Source of the DNA: Ralstonia sp. RRA
GTDB taxonomy: Bacteria; Pseudomonadota; Gammaproteobacteria; Burkholderiales; Burkholderiaceae
NCBI RefSeq assembly: GCF_037023145.1
Contig: NZ_CP146091.1
Location: 310,001-374,000 of the forward strand
Direction: 5' to 3'
Length of the DNA: 64,000 nucleotides
A program made the position numbers and the translations under genes. Within the stretch, counting starts at the first letter, position 1, and every line of letters begins with the position of its first letter. Shown one piece after another: positions 29,796-42,203 of this stretch. The notes beneath the pieces were generated by a model, which worked only from the letters and a program-made list of their open reading frames with translations, had not been told where the DNA came from and searched no databases.

Positions 29796-30779
29796 TCAGA
29801 TGACCTTGGCGCGCGTCAGGTCGTGGATGTGCAGGGCACCGACCAGCACACCGGCGGCATCGACCACCAGAAGCTGGTTGATGCGGTGCGTTTCCATGAC
29901 CTCGACGGCCTCGACCGCGAGTTGGTCGGGGCCGATCGAGCGCGGATTGTGGTGCATGACCTCGGTCATCGGTACGGTACGCCAGTCGCGCGGCGTTTCC
30001 AGCAGGCGGCGCAGGTCGCCGTCGGTGAAGACGCCCACGGCGTGGCCGTCAGCGTCGACCACGGCGGTCATCGCCATGCCCTTGCGGGTGATTTCCATCA
30101 GCGCTTGCGACAGCGGCGTGTCTTCCTGCACGCGGGGGATGGCATCGCCGGCGCGCATGACGTCACGCACGTGGGTCAGCAGCTTGCGGCCGAGCGAGCC
30201 GCCCGGGTGCGAGCGGGCGAAGTCTTCGGCGCCAAAGCCGCGCGCATCGAGCACGGCCACGGCCAGCGCGTCGCCCAGCGCGATCTGGGCGGTGGTGCTG
30301 GCGGTCGGCGCCAGGTTCAGCGGGCACGCTTCGACGTCGACGTGTGAATTCAGCACGACATCGGCATGCTTGCCGAGGGAGGATTCCGGGTTGCCCGTTA
30401 CGGCGATCAGCTTGGCGCCCAGCCGCTTGACGAGCGGCAGGATGGCGTTCAGCTCCGACACTTCGCCGGAATTGGAGAAACCGATGAAGACGTCGTCACG
30501 CGTGACCATGCCGAGGTCGCCATGGCTGGCTTCAGCCGGGTGGACAAAGAAGGCCGGCGTGCCGGTCGAGGCCAGCGTGGCCGCGATCTTGCGCGCAATG
30601 TGACCGGACTTGCCCATGCCCGAGACGACCACGCGCCCCGTGCAGCCGAGCACCATCTCGACCGCGCGCGCAAAGTCGGCGGACACCTGGGATTTGAGAC
30701 CGAGTACGGCTTGCGCTTCGATGTCGAAGGTTTGCTGCGCCAGCGCAAGCGCTCGATCTGGGTTGAAATTCGCTATCAT
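29796..30779 (-). CDS. kdsD: D-arabinose 5-phosphate isomerase
   Basis: Converts ribulose 5-phosphate to arabinose 5-phosphate, first step of Kdo synthesis; 327 residues. The SIS domain carries VVVSGMGKSGHIARKIAATL and IGFSNSGEVSEL; two CBS domains follow (ITRKGMAMTAVVDADGHAVG and INQLLVVDAAGVLVG). Start ATG at 30779. First gene of the Kdo/Lpt operon and divergent from the antiporter gene. Confidence 0.97.
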   Translation of the reverse strand: MIANFNPDRALALAQQTFDIEAQAVLGLKSQVSADFARAVEMVLGCTGRVVVSGMGKSGHIARKIAATLASTGTPAFFVHPAEASHGDLGMVTRDDVFIGFSNSGEVSELNAILPLVKRLGAKLIAVTGNPESSLGKHADVVLNSHVDVEACPLNLAPTASTTAQIALGDALAVAVLDARGFGAEDFARSHPGGSLGRKLLTHVRDVMRAGDAIPRVQEDTPLSQALMEITRKGMAMTAVVDADGHAVGVFTDGDLRRLLETPRDWRTVPMTEVMHHNPRSIGPDQLAVEAVEVMETHRINQLLVVDAAGVLVGALHIHDLTRAKVI

Positions 30780-31100
30780 GGCGGCGAAGTATAACAACGA
30801 TTGACACGGGTCCCGGCCGCTTGCCGCACGTTGGGGCTGGGCTTGCGGGGAGTCGCGGAGCGTACGGGCGCTTCGTTTTGCTGCGCCGCGGCAATTCTCT
30901 TTCGAACCACTTTCCTTCCCGTCGCCACGCCGTCATTTTTTGCTTTGCGGCGTCCCGCGTATCGCGTTCTTCGTTTATACCCTGGCATCGGTCTTGCAAT
31001 GCGCTGCGTGCTGCCTGCGGCATGTTTGCCGTGTGCACCGTCCTGATGCGCCGGTGCTGTCCACCCTGTCCAACCCCTTTCGTCTGGTTTTTCGAGCTGC
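30780..31100. other. 321-bp divergent promoter region
   Basis: Between kdsD (minus) and the antiporter (plus). It must hold both promoters. No hairpin, tRNA or credible small ORF was recognised. Several T-rich runs occur between 30880 and 30980. Confidence 0.5.
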
Positions 31101-33080
31101 ATGCATTCGCCGCTGGAACTCACTCTCGTGCTGTTGGCCGCCGCCGTGATCGGCGTGGTGTTGTTCCGCATGCTGCAGTTGCCGCCCATGCTGGCCTACC
31201 TGGTGGTGGGCGTGCTGATCGGGCCGAAGGCGACGGGGCTGGAGTCCGATTCTGCGCAGACGCGCTACCTCGCCGAGTTTGGCGTGGTGTTCCTGATGTT
31301 CTCGATCGGCCTGGAGTTCAACCTCTCCAAGCTGCGCTCGATGCGGCGGCAGGTGTTCGGGCTGGGCGCGTCGCAGGTGGCGCTGACCATGCTGCTGACC
31401 GTGCCGATCACCATGCTGCTGTCGCACTGGTATCCGCTGTCGTGGCAGGCGGGCTTGGCGCTGGGCGGTGCATTGGCGATGTCGTCCACGGCCATCGTCT
31501 CGAAGATGCTGGCCGAGCGCCTGCAGCTTGAAACCGAGCACGGCCGCAACATCATCAGCGTGCTGCTGTTCCAGGATCTGGCGGTGGTGCTGCTGCTGAT
31601 CGTGGTGCCGTCGCTGGGCAAGAACCCGACCGATCTGGTACTGACACTCTCCATTGCCGCGGTGAAGATCACCGTCGCGCTGGTCTTGATCCTGTTCCTG
31701 GGACAGAAGCTGCTGTCGCGCTGGTTCCACCTGGTGGCGGCGCGCCGCTCGCAGGAGCTGTTCATGCTGAACCTGCTGCTGGTGACGCTGGGCATGGCGG
31801 CGTTGACCGAGCGGCTGGGCCTGTCGATGGCGCTGGGCGCGTTCCTGGCCGGCATGCTGGTGTCAGAAACGCCGTACAAGCTGCAGGTGGAAGAAGACAT
31901 CAAGCCGTTCCGCGATGTGCTGCTGGGCTTGTTCTTTGTGACAGTGGGCATGCTGCTGGACCCGCGCGTGGTGGTCGAGCACTGGGCGCTGGTGCTGGTG
32001 CTGGTGACCGGGCCGGTGCTGTTCAAGTTCGTGCTGATCGCCTTTCTGGCACGCGGCTTTGGCTCGGGCGGCGGCGCGGCGATCCGCACGGCGCTGGGGC
32101 TGGCGCAGGCCGGTGAATTCGGCTTCGTGCTGCTCAACCAGATCGACGGCATGCACCTGATCGACCCGCTGCTCGGCCAGGCCATCCTGGCGGCGATGCT
32201 GCTGTCGATGCTGATTGCACCGTTCCTGATCCAGTACAGCGATGTGATCGCCATGCGGTTCTCGCGCACGGATTGGCTGCTGCAATCGCTGGCGATGACC
32301 AAGATCGCCGCGCAGAGCATCGCCACCGAGCGTCACGTCATCATCTGCGGCTACGGGCGCAGCGGGCAGAACCTGGCGCATATGGTGGAGCAGGAGGGCA
32401 TCGGCTACATGGCGCTCGACCTGGACCCGGATCGCGTGCGGGATGCGGCGGCGGCCGGCGAACATGTGGTCTATGGCGATGCGGCGCGGCGTGAGTCGCT
32501 GGTGGCGGCGGGTATCCATCGTGCGGCGGCGGTTGCCATTACGTATGCGGATACGGCCTCGGCGCTGAAGGTGCTGCACCACGTGCAGGCGCTGGAGCCG
32601 ACCCTGCCTGTGATCGTCCGCACGATTGACGATGCTGATCTGGACCGCCTGCAGCAGGCCGGTGCTACGGAGGTCGTGCCCGAGATCATTGAAGGCAGCC
32701 TGATGCTGGCCTCGCACGCGCTGGTGCTGCTGGGCGTGCCGTTGCGCCGCGTGGTGCGTCGCGTGCAGGAAACCCGTGACGCACGCTACAGCTTGCTGCG
32801 CGGCTACTTTCACGGCCAGGACGATGAAGAAGACATGCTGGAGCGCGATGCTGTGCGCCTGCATTCGGTACCGCTGACCAAGGGGTCACCCGCCATCGGC
32901 CGCAAGCTTGGCACGATGGGTCTGGAAACCTTCAAGACATCGGTGACGGCGATCCGGCGCCAAGGCATCCGCGCGCTCGATCCGGACCCGGATACGGTGC
33001 TGGAACTGGGCGATATCGTCGTGCTGCGCGGCACCCCCGAGGGGCTGCAGATGGCGGAGGAGCGGCTCTCGCCGCGCTGA
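31101..33080 (+). CDS. CPA2 family cation:proton antiporter with RCK domain (KefB/YbaL-like)
   Basis: Probable K+/H+ antiporter, 659 residues. About 12-13 membrane helices fill residues 1-380, with the CPA2 signature GVVFLMFSIGLEFNLSKLRS and GLAQAGEFGFVL. A TrkA-N/RCK nucleotide-binding domain follows (HVIICGYGRSGQNLAHMVEQ, about 410-530), then a TrkA-C-like domain at about 570-655. Without an ancillary KefF/G gene nearby it looks closer to YbaL or CPA2 transporters of unknown gating than to glutathione-gated KefB/C. Confidence 0.9.
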   Translation: MHSPLELTLVLLAAAVIGVVLFRMLQLPPMLAYLVVGVLIGPKATGLESDSAQTRYLAEFGVVFLMFSIGLEFNLSKLRSMRRQVFGLGASQVALTMLLTVPITMLLSHWYPLSWQAGLALGGALAMSSTAIVSKMLAERLQLETEHGRNIISVLLFQDLAVVLLLIVVPSLGKNPTDLVLTLSIAAVKITVALVLILFLGQKLLSRWFHLVAARRSQELFMLNLLLVTLGMAALTERLGLSMALGAFLAGMLVSETPYKLQVEEDIKPFRDVLLGLFFVTVGMLLDPRVVVEHWALVLVLVTGPVLFKFVLIAFLARGFGSGGGAAIRTALGLAQAGEFGFVLLNQIDGMHLIDPLLGQAILAAMLLSMLIAPFLIQYSDVIAMRFSRTDWLLQSLAMTKIAAQSIATERHVIICGYGRSGQNLAHMVEQEGIGYMALDLDPDRVRDAAAAGEHVVYGDAARRESLVAAGIHRAAAVAITYADTASALKVLHHVQALEPTLPVIVRTIDDADLDRLQQAGATEVVPEIIEGSLMLASHALVLLGVPLRRVVRRVQETRDARYSLLRGYFHGQDDEEDMLERDAVRLHSVPLTKGSPAIGRKLGTMGLETFKTSVTAIRRQGIRALDPDPDTVLELGDIVVLRGTPEGLQMAEERLSPR

Positions 33081-33090
33081 ATCCGGTGCG

Positions 33091-33495
33091 CTACTTGGCC
33101 AGCGCCTCCAGCAGCGGCCCGCGCGAGCGGCGCGGTGGCGGGGTGTCGGCCAGACTTGGCGGCAGGCCCGCCAGCACAGCAGCGGCATCCAGCGACTGGA
33201 TCGACACGCGGGTATCCGCCGGAATGCGCCCACCCTGCTGCAGCATCAGATAACGCAGGCAGCAGACGCGCAGGAACGAGGCGAAGTTGGCCACCTCGCC
33301 CCGATGCTCCAGCAACTCGTCATACAGCTTGCTGATGAGCTGACTGACCGTCAGGCCATCGCGCTGGCCGATCTCTTCCAGCACCTCCCAGAACAGGCAT
33401 TCCAGGCGCACGCTGGTCGCCACGCCGTGCAGGCGCAGCGAGCGGGCCAGGGTGTCGTACGAGTGGGGGTTGGCGCGGATGAAGATTTCGCACAT
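33091..33495 (-). CDS. Ribbon-helix-helix domain protein
   Basis: 134 residues. A Met/Arg-Val stretch (GVATSVRLECLFWEVLEEIG) followed by a helix-turn-helix pair (LTVSQLISKLYDELLEH) matches the RHH_4 type ribbon-helix-helix, usually a DNA-binding fold. The middle contains RVCCLRYLMLQQGG; the C-terminal 40 residues are Pro/Arg-rich and probably unstructured. Target unknown. It lies tail to tail with the antiporter gene, 10 bp apart. Confidence 0.75.
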   Translation of the reverse strand: MCEIFIRANPHSYDTLARSLRLHGVATSVRLECLFWEVLEEIGQRDGLTVSQLISKLYDELLEHRGEVANFASFLRVCCLRYLMLQQGGRIPADTRVSIQSLDAAAVLAGLPPSLADTPPPRRSRGPLLEALAK

Positions 33496-33537
33496 ATCGG
33501 GTCTCCGGGGGGAGCGCCCGGCGCGCGGGCGGCCCGA

Positions 33538-34116
33538 TCAGTGTAGAACCCGCGTCCCCAGGACTTCAAGAAACTGCGCCAGCCACGCAGGATGCGCCGG
33601 CCATGCGGGCGCCGTGACCAGTTTGCCGTCGGTATGGGCCTGGTCGACGGGGATGTCCTGGAATGTGCCGCCTGCCGCTGTGACTTCCGGGCCACATGCT
33701 GGATACGCCGAACACGCCTTGCCCTCCAGCACCCCCGCCGCCGACAGCAACTGCGCGCCGTGGCAGATGGCCGCGATGGGCTTATCGGCGCGGGCAAAGT
33801 GCCGCACGATGTCGAGCACACGGGCGTTCAGGCGCAGGTATTCGGGGGCGCGGCCGCCGGGTACGACGAGCGCGTCATACGCCGCAGGGTCGACATCGGC
33901 AAAGGCGGCGTTGAGGGTGAAACGATGGCCGGGCTTTTCGGAGTACGTCTGCGCGCCCTCGAAGTCGTGCACGGCGGTGGCAACGGAGTCGCCAGCCTTC
34001 TTGTCCGGGCAGACCGCATGCACCGTGTGGCCGACCATCTGCAGGGCCTGGAAGGGCACCATCACCTCGTAGTCTTCGACATAGTCGCCCACCAGCATCA
34101 GAATCTTCTTCGCCAC
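33538..34116 (-). CDS. DJ-1/PfpI family protein
   Basis: Cysteine-dependent class I glutamine amidotransferase-like protein, 192 residues. Nucleophile elbow [14 protein letters not shown] with the conserved Cys; a DJ-1 Glu is in [12 protein letters not shown] at 34116 is taken as start because AGGAGA lies 7 nt upstream; there is no good ATG in frame. Members act as proteases, glyoxalases or chaperones; this one cannot be assigned further. The C-terminus ends [11 protein letters not shown]. Confidence 0.85.
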   Translation of the reverse strand: MAKKILMLVGDYVEDYEVMVPFQALQMVGHTVHAVCPDKKAGDSVATAVHDFEGAQTYSEKPGHRFTLNAAFADVDPAAYDALVVPGGRAPEYLRLNARVLDIVRHFARADKPIAAICHGAQLLSAAGVLEGKACSAYPACGPEVTAAGGTFQDIPVDQAHTDGKLVTAPAWPAHPAWLAQFLEVLGTRVLH

Positions 34117-34235
34117 GGTTGTCTCCTGTATGGTTGCGGTCTGCCCATTGTGGTGACGCGCCGCCTGCCGTGGGTGGTAGCCGGCTACTACACACGACAG
34201 GCACATCGCGCAAATCGTCTTTTCCCATTTCTGTC

Positions 34236-34844
34236 ATGACCAACGTTCCTCACCATCAGGCGGCTTTGCTGACGCCGTCGTCCGTGCCTGCGTCCACCGA
34301 GCTGGGCGACGTGACGCGCTATCTGCGCGAGCGCATCCGCACCGTGCCGGACTGGCCGCAGCCGGGGGTGATGTTCCGCGATATCACGCCGCTGCTGCAG
34401 GACCCGAAAAGCCTGCGCGTGCTGGTGGACGTGTTTATCCATCGCTACATGGGGCAGGGGTTGAACCTGGTGGCGGGTATCGATGCGCGCGGGTTCATCC
34501 TCGGCTCGATCGTGGCGTATGAACTGAACCTGGGCTTCGTGCCGATCCGCAAAAAGGGCAAGCTGCCGTTCACCACGGTGGCGGAGGAGTACCAGCTCGA
34601 ATATGGCAGCGCGACAGTGGAAATCCATTCCGATGCCTGCAAGCCCGGCGACCGTGTCTTGCTGATCGACGACCTGATCGCCACCGGCGGCACCATGATG
34701 GCGGGCAAGCGCTTGCTGGAGCGCCTGGGTGCGACGGTGGTGGAGGGCGCGGCGATTGTCGACCTGCCGGAACTGGGCGGCTCGCGCTTGCTGATCGAGG
34801 GCGGTCTGCCGCTCTTTACCGTGTGCAATTTTGCGGGCCATTGA
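34236..34844 (+). CDS. apt: Adenine phosphoribosyltransferase
   Basis: Salvages adenine to AMP with PRPP; 202 residues. PRPP loop [14 protein letters not shown]; adenine-specific [18 protein letters not shown] and [20 protein letters not shown]. The N-terminus is about 20 residues longer than the E. coli enzyme. Start ATG at 34236; the upstream DJ-1 gene is divergent. Confidence 0.96.
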   Translation: MTNVPHHQAALLTPSSVPASTELGDVTRYLRERIRTVPDWPQPGVMFRDITPLLQDPKSLRVLVDVFIHRYMGQGLNLVAGIDARGFILGSIVAYELNLGFVPIRKKGKLPFTTVAEEYQLEYGSATVEIHSDACKPGDRVLLIDDLIATGGTMMAGKRLLERLGATVVEGAAIVDLPELGGSRLLIEGGLPLFTVCNFAGH

Positions 34845-34886
34845 GCTCGCGCGGATTGTTCGATTGACAGTAGAGGAGACAAACCG

Positions 34887-35507
34887 ATGCCCCATGTGCT
34901 GCTGTTTCTGCTGACCTCCATCGCCATCACGGTGATGCCCGGGCCGGACAACCTGCAGGTGATCGCGCGTGGCGCGAGCCAGGGCCGCAAGGCTGGGCTG
35001 GCAGCGGCGGCAGGGTTTGCTTCGGGTTGCCTGTTCCACACGACGCTGGCGGCGCTGGGGCTGGCGGCGGTGTTGCAATCCTCGCCCGTGGCGTTTCAGG
35101 CGATCCGCTGGCTGGGCGCGGCTTACCTGATCTGGCTGGGCGTGCAGGCGCTGCGCAGCAAGGGTGGTTTCGGCCTGAGCAACGGCGGCCCGCAAGCGGC
35201 ACCAGACTTGTGGCAGGTTTTCCGCCAGAGCGTGTTCGCCAACCTGCTCAATCCGAAAGTCACGCTGTTCTTCGTGGTGTTTCTGCCGCAATTCGTCGAT
35301 GCGCACGCGGGGCATGCCGCGCTGCAGATGCTGCTGCTCGGCGGCGTGTTCATGGCGCAGACCATCGTCGTGTTCAGCCTGTATGGCTGGTGCGCGGCTG
35401 CACTGGGCGGCTGGATGCGCCGCACGCCGCGTGCATCGCTGTGGCTGGATCGCGTGAGCGGCTGCATCTTCATCGGTCTGGGTTTGCGCGTGGCGCTGAC
35501 CAAATAA
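34887..35507 (+). CDS. LysE/RhtB family amino-acid exporter
   Basis: Membrane exporter, 206 residues with about six helices. The signature TVMPGPDNLQVIARGASQGR near residues 13-33 and FRQSVFANLLNPKVTLFFVV identify the family. It is 42 bp downstream of apt, with TAGAGGAGAC before the ATG, so the two may be co-transcribed. Substrate unknown. Confidence 0.9.
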   Translation: MPHVLLFLLTSIAITVMPGPDNLQVIARGASQGRKAGLAAAAGFASGCLFHTTLAALGLAAVLQSSPVAFQAIRWLGAAYLIWLGVQALRSKGGFGLSNGGPQAAPDLWQVFRQSVFANLLNPKVTLFFVVFLPQFVDAHAGHAALQMLLLGGVFMAQTIVVFSLYGWCAAALGGWMRRTPRASLWLDRVSGCIFIGLGLRVALTK

Positions 35508-35527
35508 GCCAACGCACCTAACACGCG

Positions 35528-35553
35528 AACGCCCGGATCACCCGGGCGTTTTG
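35528..35553. terminator. Bidirectional terminator
   Basis: AACGCCCGG and CCGGGCGTT arms (35528-35536 and 35542-35550) between the convergent exporter gene and the adenosine-kinase-like gene. Confidence 0.8.
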
Positions 35554-35555
35554 CA

Positions 35556-36041
35556 TTAGAGCTTGTAGCCGATCTGCCGCAGCAAGTCCTTGCGCCATGC
35601 GATGTCGGCATCAGTCTCGATGCCCAGCGGCGAAGCACCATCCACCACGCCGAGCACGCCGCGCCCTTGCTCCGTCTGCGCGATGATCACCTGCGTTGGG
35701 TTGGCCGTGGCGCAGTAGATGCGGCACACCTCCGGCACCGCGCGCACGGCCGCCAGCACATTGACGGGAAAGAACCCGTCACCCAGGAAGATCAGAAAGG
35801 TATGGCCCGCGCCGATGGCCATCGTGTTGTCGCGCGCGAGTTGGAGCGCGGCTTCATCATTGCCCGACCAGCGCACCAGGCGCTTGCCGGAGGCCTCGCA
35901 GAACGCAATGCCGAAGCGGATGCCCGGCACCGCGCCCACAAGGGCCTCGTGGAGGTCTTCCACGGTCTTGATGAAATGCGATTGGCCGAAGATGAAGTTG
36001 GTCGCGTCCGGCTTGACGATGGGCACCACGGTGAGGTCCAT
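35556..36041 (-). CDS. Adenosine-specific kinase family protein (DUF355)
   Basis: 161 residues, full family length. Conserved stretches: VKPDATNFIFGQSHFIKTVE, GIRFGIAFCEASGKRLVRW, AIGAGHTFLIFLGDGFFPVN and CRIYCATANPTQVIIAQT. The family name rests on a structural and biochemical study of a hyperthermophile member; a kinase role here is not shown. It has no purine-related partner on its strand, though apt is nearby. Confidence 0.85.
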   Translation of the reverse strand: MDLTVVPIVKPDATNFIFGQSHFIKTVEDLHEALVGAVPGIRFGIAFCEASGKRLVRWSGNDEAALQLARDNTMAIGAGHTFLIFLGDGFFPVNVLAAVRAVPEVCRIYCATANPTQVIIAQTEQGRGVLGVVDGASPLGIETDADIAWRKDLLRQIGYKL

Positions 36042-36323
36042 GGCGACGCTCCTGTGCGGTGGGAATGCTCTTCATCGTAGGGCGCGGTCGCTTGATTGCA
36101 AGCCGCGCCCCGGCTGGGTGGCCAGCTGTTAACGCGTCGCTAAGAGCACGGCAATACGCACGCCGTTTTCAGACAAATCCTCTTAACAACGGCAACGGGG
36201 CGGGCTAAAAAACGAGTCTTCCAACAGTGCATCAAGGTGCAAATCAGTGGCGGATTGATGTCCCATGGACGCCCGCCAAGCGCTGCATCGCAGCGAACAA
36301 TTTCTTTGAATAGGAGACTCTGC

Positions 36324-37010
36324 GTGAAGACGTTGTTTATCACGGGTGGTACGAGCGGCATTGGCGAAGCCACCGCGCGCCATGCGGTTGCCGAAGGGCA
36401 TCAGGTGTATGTCACCGGTCGCCAACGCCAGCGGCTGGATGATTTCCTGGCCTCGTTCGAGGGCGAGGCGCGCGAACGCATCACGGGCGAAATCGTCGAT
36501 GCATCGTCGTGGGAGCAGACGGAACGTGCGGTGCAGGCGTGCATCGCGCACTTTGGCAAGATGGATGTCGCCTTTGCCAACGCCGGTTTCTCTTCGCGCG
36601 GTGACCTGCTGACGGGCGACCCGGAAAGCTGGCGCGACATGATCAATACCAACATCCTGGGCGCTGCCTTGCTGATCAAGGCAACGCTGCCGGCGTTGAC
36701 CGAGCGGCGCGGGCATTTCCTCTTCACCGGCAGCGTGTCTGGCCGGAAGGCGTATCCGGGCAACCTGTATACCGCGACAAAATGGGCGATTACCGGCCTG
36801 GCGGAGAGCCTGCGGCAACAGGTCGTGGGCAGCGGCGTGCGCGTCTCGATCATTGCCCCCGGCCATGTCGAAACGCCGTTGTGGGCTGAACCCCCCGTTG
36901 CGTGGATGAAGCCGGACGATGTGGCGCGTGTCGTGATGTGGGTGCTCAAACAGCCCGAGCACGTTGACGTGAGCGAAGTGATTGTTCGAGCGCTGGGGCA
37001 GACCATGTAA
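36324..37010 (+). CDS. SDR family oxidoreductase (YdfG-like)
   Basis: Short-chain dehydrogenase, 228 residues. Cofactor motif TGGTSGIGEATARHAVAEGH with a following TGRQRQR that favours NADP; NAGFS; catalytic Ser in FTGSVSGRKAYPG and Y-x3-K in YTATKWAITGL. GTG at 36324 is chosen: TAGGAGA lies 8 nt upstream and the N-terminus then reads VKTLFITGGTSGIG. The ORF extension to 36237 has no SD. Resembles serine/3-hydroxy acid dehydrogenases; substrate unknown. Confidence 0.88.
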   Translation: MKTLFITGGTSGIGEATARHAVAEGHQVYVTGRQRQRLDDFLASFEGEARERITGEIVDASSWEQTERAVQACIAHFGKMDVAFANAGFSSRGDLLTGDPESWRDMINTNILGAALLIKATLPALTERRGHFLFTGSVSGRKAYPGNLYTATKWAITGLAESLRQQVVGSGVRVSIIAPGHVETPLWAEPPVAWMKPDDVARVVMWVLKQPEHVDVSEVIVRALGQTM

Positions 37011-37042
37011 CGCTTGCGGCGTCGATACGGTTTGGCTGTATG

Positions 37043-37083
37043 AAAAATCCCCGCCTGGCGTACGTCAGGCGGGGATTTTTTTG
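37043..37083. terminator. Strong bidirectional terminator
   Basis: AAAAATCCCCGCCTG and CAGGCGGGGATTTTTTT form a 15-bp perfect stem. It separates the SDR gene (+) from uvrA (-). Confidence 0.95.
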
Positions 37084-37104
37084 GGCGCGCTGGAGCGAGG
37101 CCGC

Positions 37105-39969
<2,865 letters not shown>

Positions 39970-40171
39970 GTGCGGCTTGCGCCTCGCGGTCCGCCAGCCG
40001 AGCAATGTGCGGCAATAGGCAGAGGGGTGGAAAAGGGTAAGCCTGCTAATATACCGAACTTCGGTTTTGCGGGTACCCGGCCCCAGATGGGGCAGTCCGA
40101 AAGATCGTTCAAGTGTTCTTGCCGCCGCTTTTTTGCGGCGGTTTCCGCACCCTGTTTCCGACTCCCCATCC

Positions 40172-41356
40172 ATGACTTCCGCTTCCGGCCGCATGACCGG
40201 CCTTGAGCTGCGCGCGGCTGCCTCGCTGGCCGGCATCTTTGCGCTGCGCATGCTCGGTTTGTTCATGATCATGCCGGTCTTTGCAGTGTTTGCAAAAACG
40301 CTGCCCGACGGCAACAACACCCAACTCGTTGCCTTCGCTATCGGTGTGTATGGCCTCACGCAGGCCGTGCTCTATATCCCCTACGGCTGGCTATCGGACC
40401 GCTTCGGGCGCAAGCCCGTCATCGTGACGGGGCTGGTGATCTTTGCGGTGGGCAGCCTGGTGGCGGCGTTTTCGCACAGCGTGGCGGGTATCGCCGTGGG
40501 GCGGGCCATCCAGGGTGCCGGGGCGATTTCCTCGGCGGTGATCGCCTTCGTGGCCGACCTCACGCGTGAGGAACATCGCACCAAGGCCATGGCCATGATC
40601 GGCGGCAGCATTGGCGTGTCGTTTGCCGTGGCCATCGTCAGCGCGCCGGTCATCTTTCGATGGGTCGGCATGCCGGGCATGTTCCTGGCGATTGGCGTAT
40701 TGGCCGTGGTCGCCATCGGCGTGGTGCTGTGGGTGGTGCCGAATGCGCCGCGCCCGCCCGAACACGTGAAAGCCCCGTTCCGCGAAGTCCTGCACAACCC
40801 CGAGTTGCTGCGTTTGAACTTTGGCGTGTTCGCTCTGCATGCCACGCAGACGGCGCTGTTCGTCGTGCTGCCGCACATGCTGGAAGCCGCCGGCCTGCCA
40901 GTCGATTCGCACTGGAAGATCTATCTGCCGGTGATGGGCGTGTCGTTTGTGCTGATGGTGCCGGCCATCATTGCGGCGGAGAAGCGCGGCAAGATGAAGG
41001 CGGTGCTGCTGTCGGCCGTGGCGCTGGTAATGGTGGCGCAACTGGCGCTGGGCGAGGTGCATCCGACATTGACTGCGCTGGCGATTGCGTTGCTGGTGTA
41101 TTTCCTGGGCTTCAACGTGCTGGAGGCCTCGCAACCGTCGCTGGTGTCGAAGTACGCGCCGGGCGTGCGCAAGGGCGCGGCCATGGGCGTGTACAACACC
41201 ACGCAGGCGCTGGGGCTGTTTGCAGGCGGTGCGGGCGGTGGCTGGATTCTGCTGCACGCGGGCCAGAGCGCCGTGTTCTTCACATGCGCCGGGCTGGCCT
41301 TGGCTTGGCTTATAATCGCGAGCCCCATGCGGATGCCGGCATTGCGCCGACACTAA
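40172..41356 (+). CDS. MFS transporter (YajR-like)
   Basis: Twelve-helix major facilitator, 394 residues. MFS motif A is [18 protein letters not shown]; the second motif region [20 protein letters not shown] is typical of drug:H+ antiporters. It lacks the C-terminal ferredoxin-like domain of E. coli YajR. uvrA-MFS-ssb is a common Burkholderiales order. The ssb gene follows 46 bp later; a TATAAT at 41311-41316 in its last codons may be the -10 of an ssb promoter. Confidence 0.9.
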   Translation: MTSASGRMTGLELRAAASLAGIFALRMLGLFMIMPVFAVFAKTLPDGNNTQLVAFAIGVYGLTQAVLYIPYGWLSDRFGRKPVIVTGLVIFAVGSLVAAFSHSVAGIAVGRAIQGAGAISSAVIAFVADLTREEHRTKAMAMIGGSIGVSFAVAIVSAPVIFRWVGMPGMFLAIGVLAVVAIGVVLWVVPNAPRPPEHVKAPFREVLHNPELLRLNFGVFALHATQTALFVVLPHMLEAAGLPVDSHWKIYLPVMGVSFVLMVPAIIAAEKRGKMKAVLLSAVALVMVAQLALGEVHPTLTALAIALLVYFLGFNVLEASQPSLVSKYAPGVRKGAAMGVYNTTQALGLFAGGAGGGWILLHAGQSAVFFTCAGLALAWLIIASPMRMPALRRH

Positions 41357-41402
41357 ACCGGGCCTACGGCGGCATCACTCAACCTACCTTCGGAAACTCA
41401 TC

Positions 41403-41963
41403 ATGGCGTCCGTCAACAAAGTCATCATCGTCGGCAATCTCGGCGCCGATCCTGAAACGCGTTACATGCCCAGCGGCGACGCCGTCACCAACATCCGTGT
41501 GGCGACCACCGACCGCTATAAGGACAAAGCCAGCGGCGAAATGAAGGAAGCCACCGAGTGGCACCGCATCGCCTTCTTCGGCCGCCTGGCCGAAATCGCT
41601 GGCGAATACCTGAAGAAGGGTTCGTCGGTGTACATCGAGGGCCGCCTCAAGACCCGTCAGTGGGAGAAGGACGGCCAGAAGCAATACAGCACCGAAATCG
41701 TTGCAGACCAGATGCAGATGCTCGGCGGCCGCGGTGAAGGCGGTGGCGGGCAGGGTGGCGGCGGTGGTGGTTACTCGCGCGGCGGCGAAGGCGGCGGCGG
41801 TGGTGGTGGCGGTTATGGTGGTGGCCGCAGCCAACAAGGCGGCGGTGGCTATTCGCGCGGCGGTGAAAGCGGCGGTCAAGGTGGTGGCCAGGGCGGCGGT
41901 GCACGTCGTCAGCAAGCCCCGTCGAATGGCTTTGAGGATATGGACGACGATATTCCGTTCTGA
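41403..41963 (+). CDS. ssb: Single-stranded DNA-binding protein
   Basis: Homotetrameric OB-fold protein protecting ssDNA, 186 residues. OB domain (about 1-110) begins [20 protein letters not shown]; a long Gly/Arg/Gln-rich linker (about 118-170) with repeated SRGGE units follows; the acidic tail ends MDDDIPF, the docking site for repair proteins. The stop is immediately followed by a terminator, and this tail plus terminator recurs 3.4 kb away (see repeats). Confidence 0.98.
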   Translation: MASVNKVIIVGNLGADPETRYMPSGDAVTNIRVATTDRYKDKASGEMKEATEWHRIAFFGRLAEIAGEYLKKGSSVYIEGRLKTRQWEKDGQKQYSTEIVADQMQMLGGRGEGGGGQGGGGGGYSRGGEGGGGGGGGYGGGRSQQGGGGYSRGGESGGQGGGQGGGARRQQAPSNGFEDMDDDIPF

Positions 41964-42041
41964 CGAGTACTTTTAGAGCGGTGTAAACAACGAGCCTGCA
42001 GCCCTTTGGGTTGCAGGCTTTTTTGTTGTTTACGTTTTCTG
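41953..42041 (+). repeat. ssb tail plus terminator, intact copy of a direct repeat
   Basis: Covers the last ssb codons, the stop, and an extended terminator: outer arms GTAAACAAC/GTTGTTTAC (41983-41991 and 42025-42033) enclose AGCCTGCAGCC/GGTTGCAGGCT, with TTTTTT. The distal copy at 45387-45474 matches at roughly four of five positions from the ssb tail through the terminator, in the same orientation. Confidence 0.75.
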
Positions 42042-42203
42042 GAGGTGGATCACTACCACGAAGCCTTACGGTTGCATCCCATTGCCGAATCCCGAGTTCA
42101 TGCTTGAGATCGAGTGCGTTGCTGTCCGGGAATCGGGCGTTGGTCGAGGCGTCAAGGCGGAGAGACAACCGCCACTTTGGTCACGTACATCAGGGCACCC
42201 CCC

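Noticed and set aside
40141..40171. LexA box near uvrA/MFS
   Set aside because: A CTGT is present but no ACAG at the right spacing; cannot support an SOS box.
41983..42034. Terminator hairpins after ssb and at 45.4 kb as integron attC sites
   Set aside because: Outer arms are AAAC/GTTT-like, but no GTTRRRY/RYYYAAC core pair is present, and the sequences have the U-tract and GC stem of ordinary terminators.
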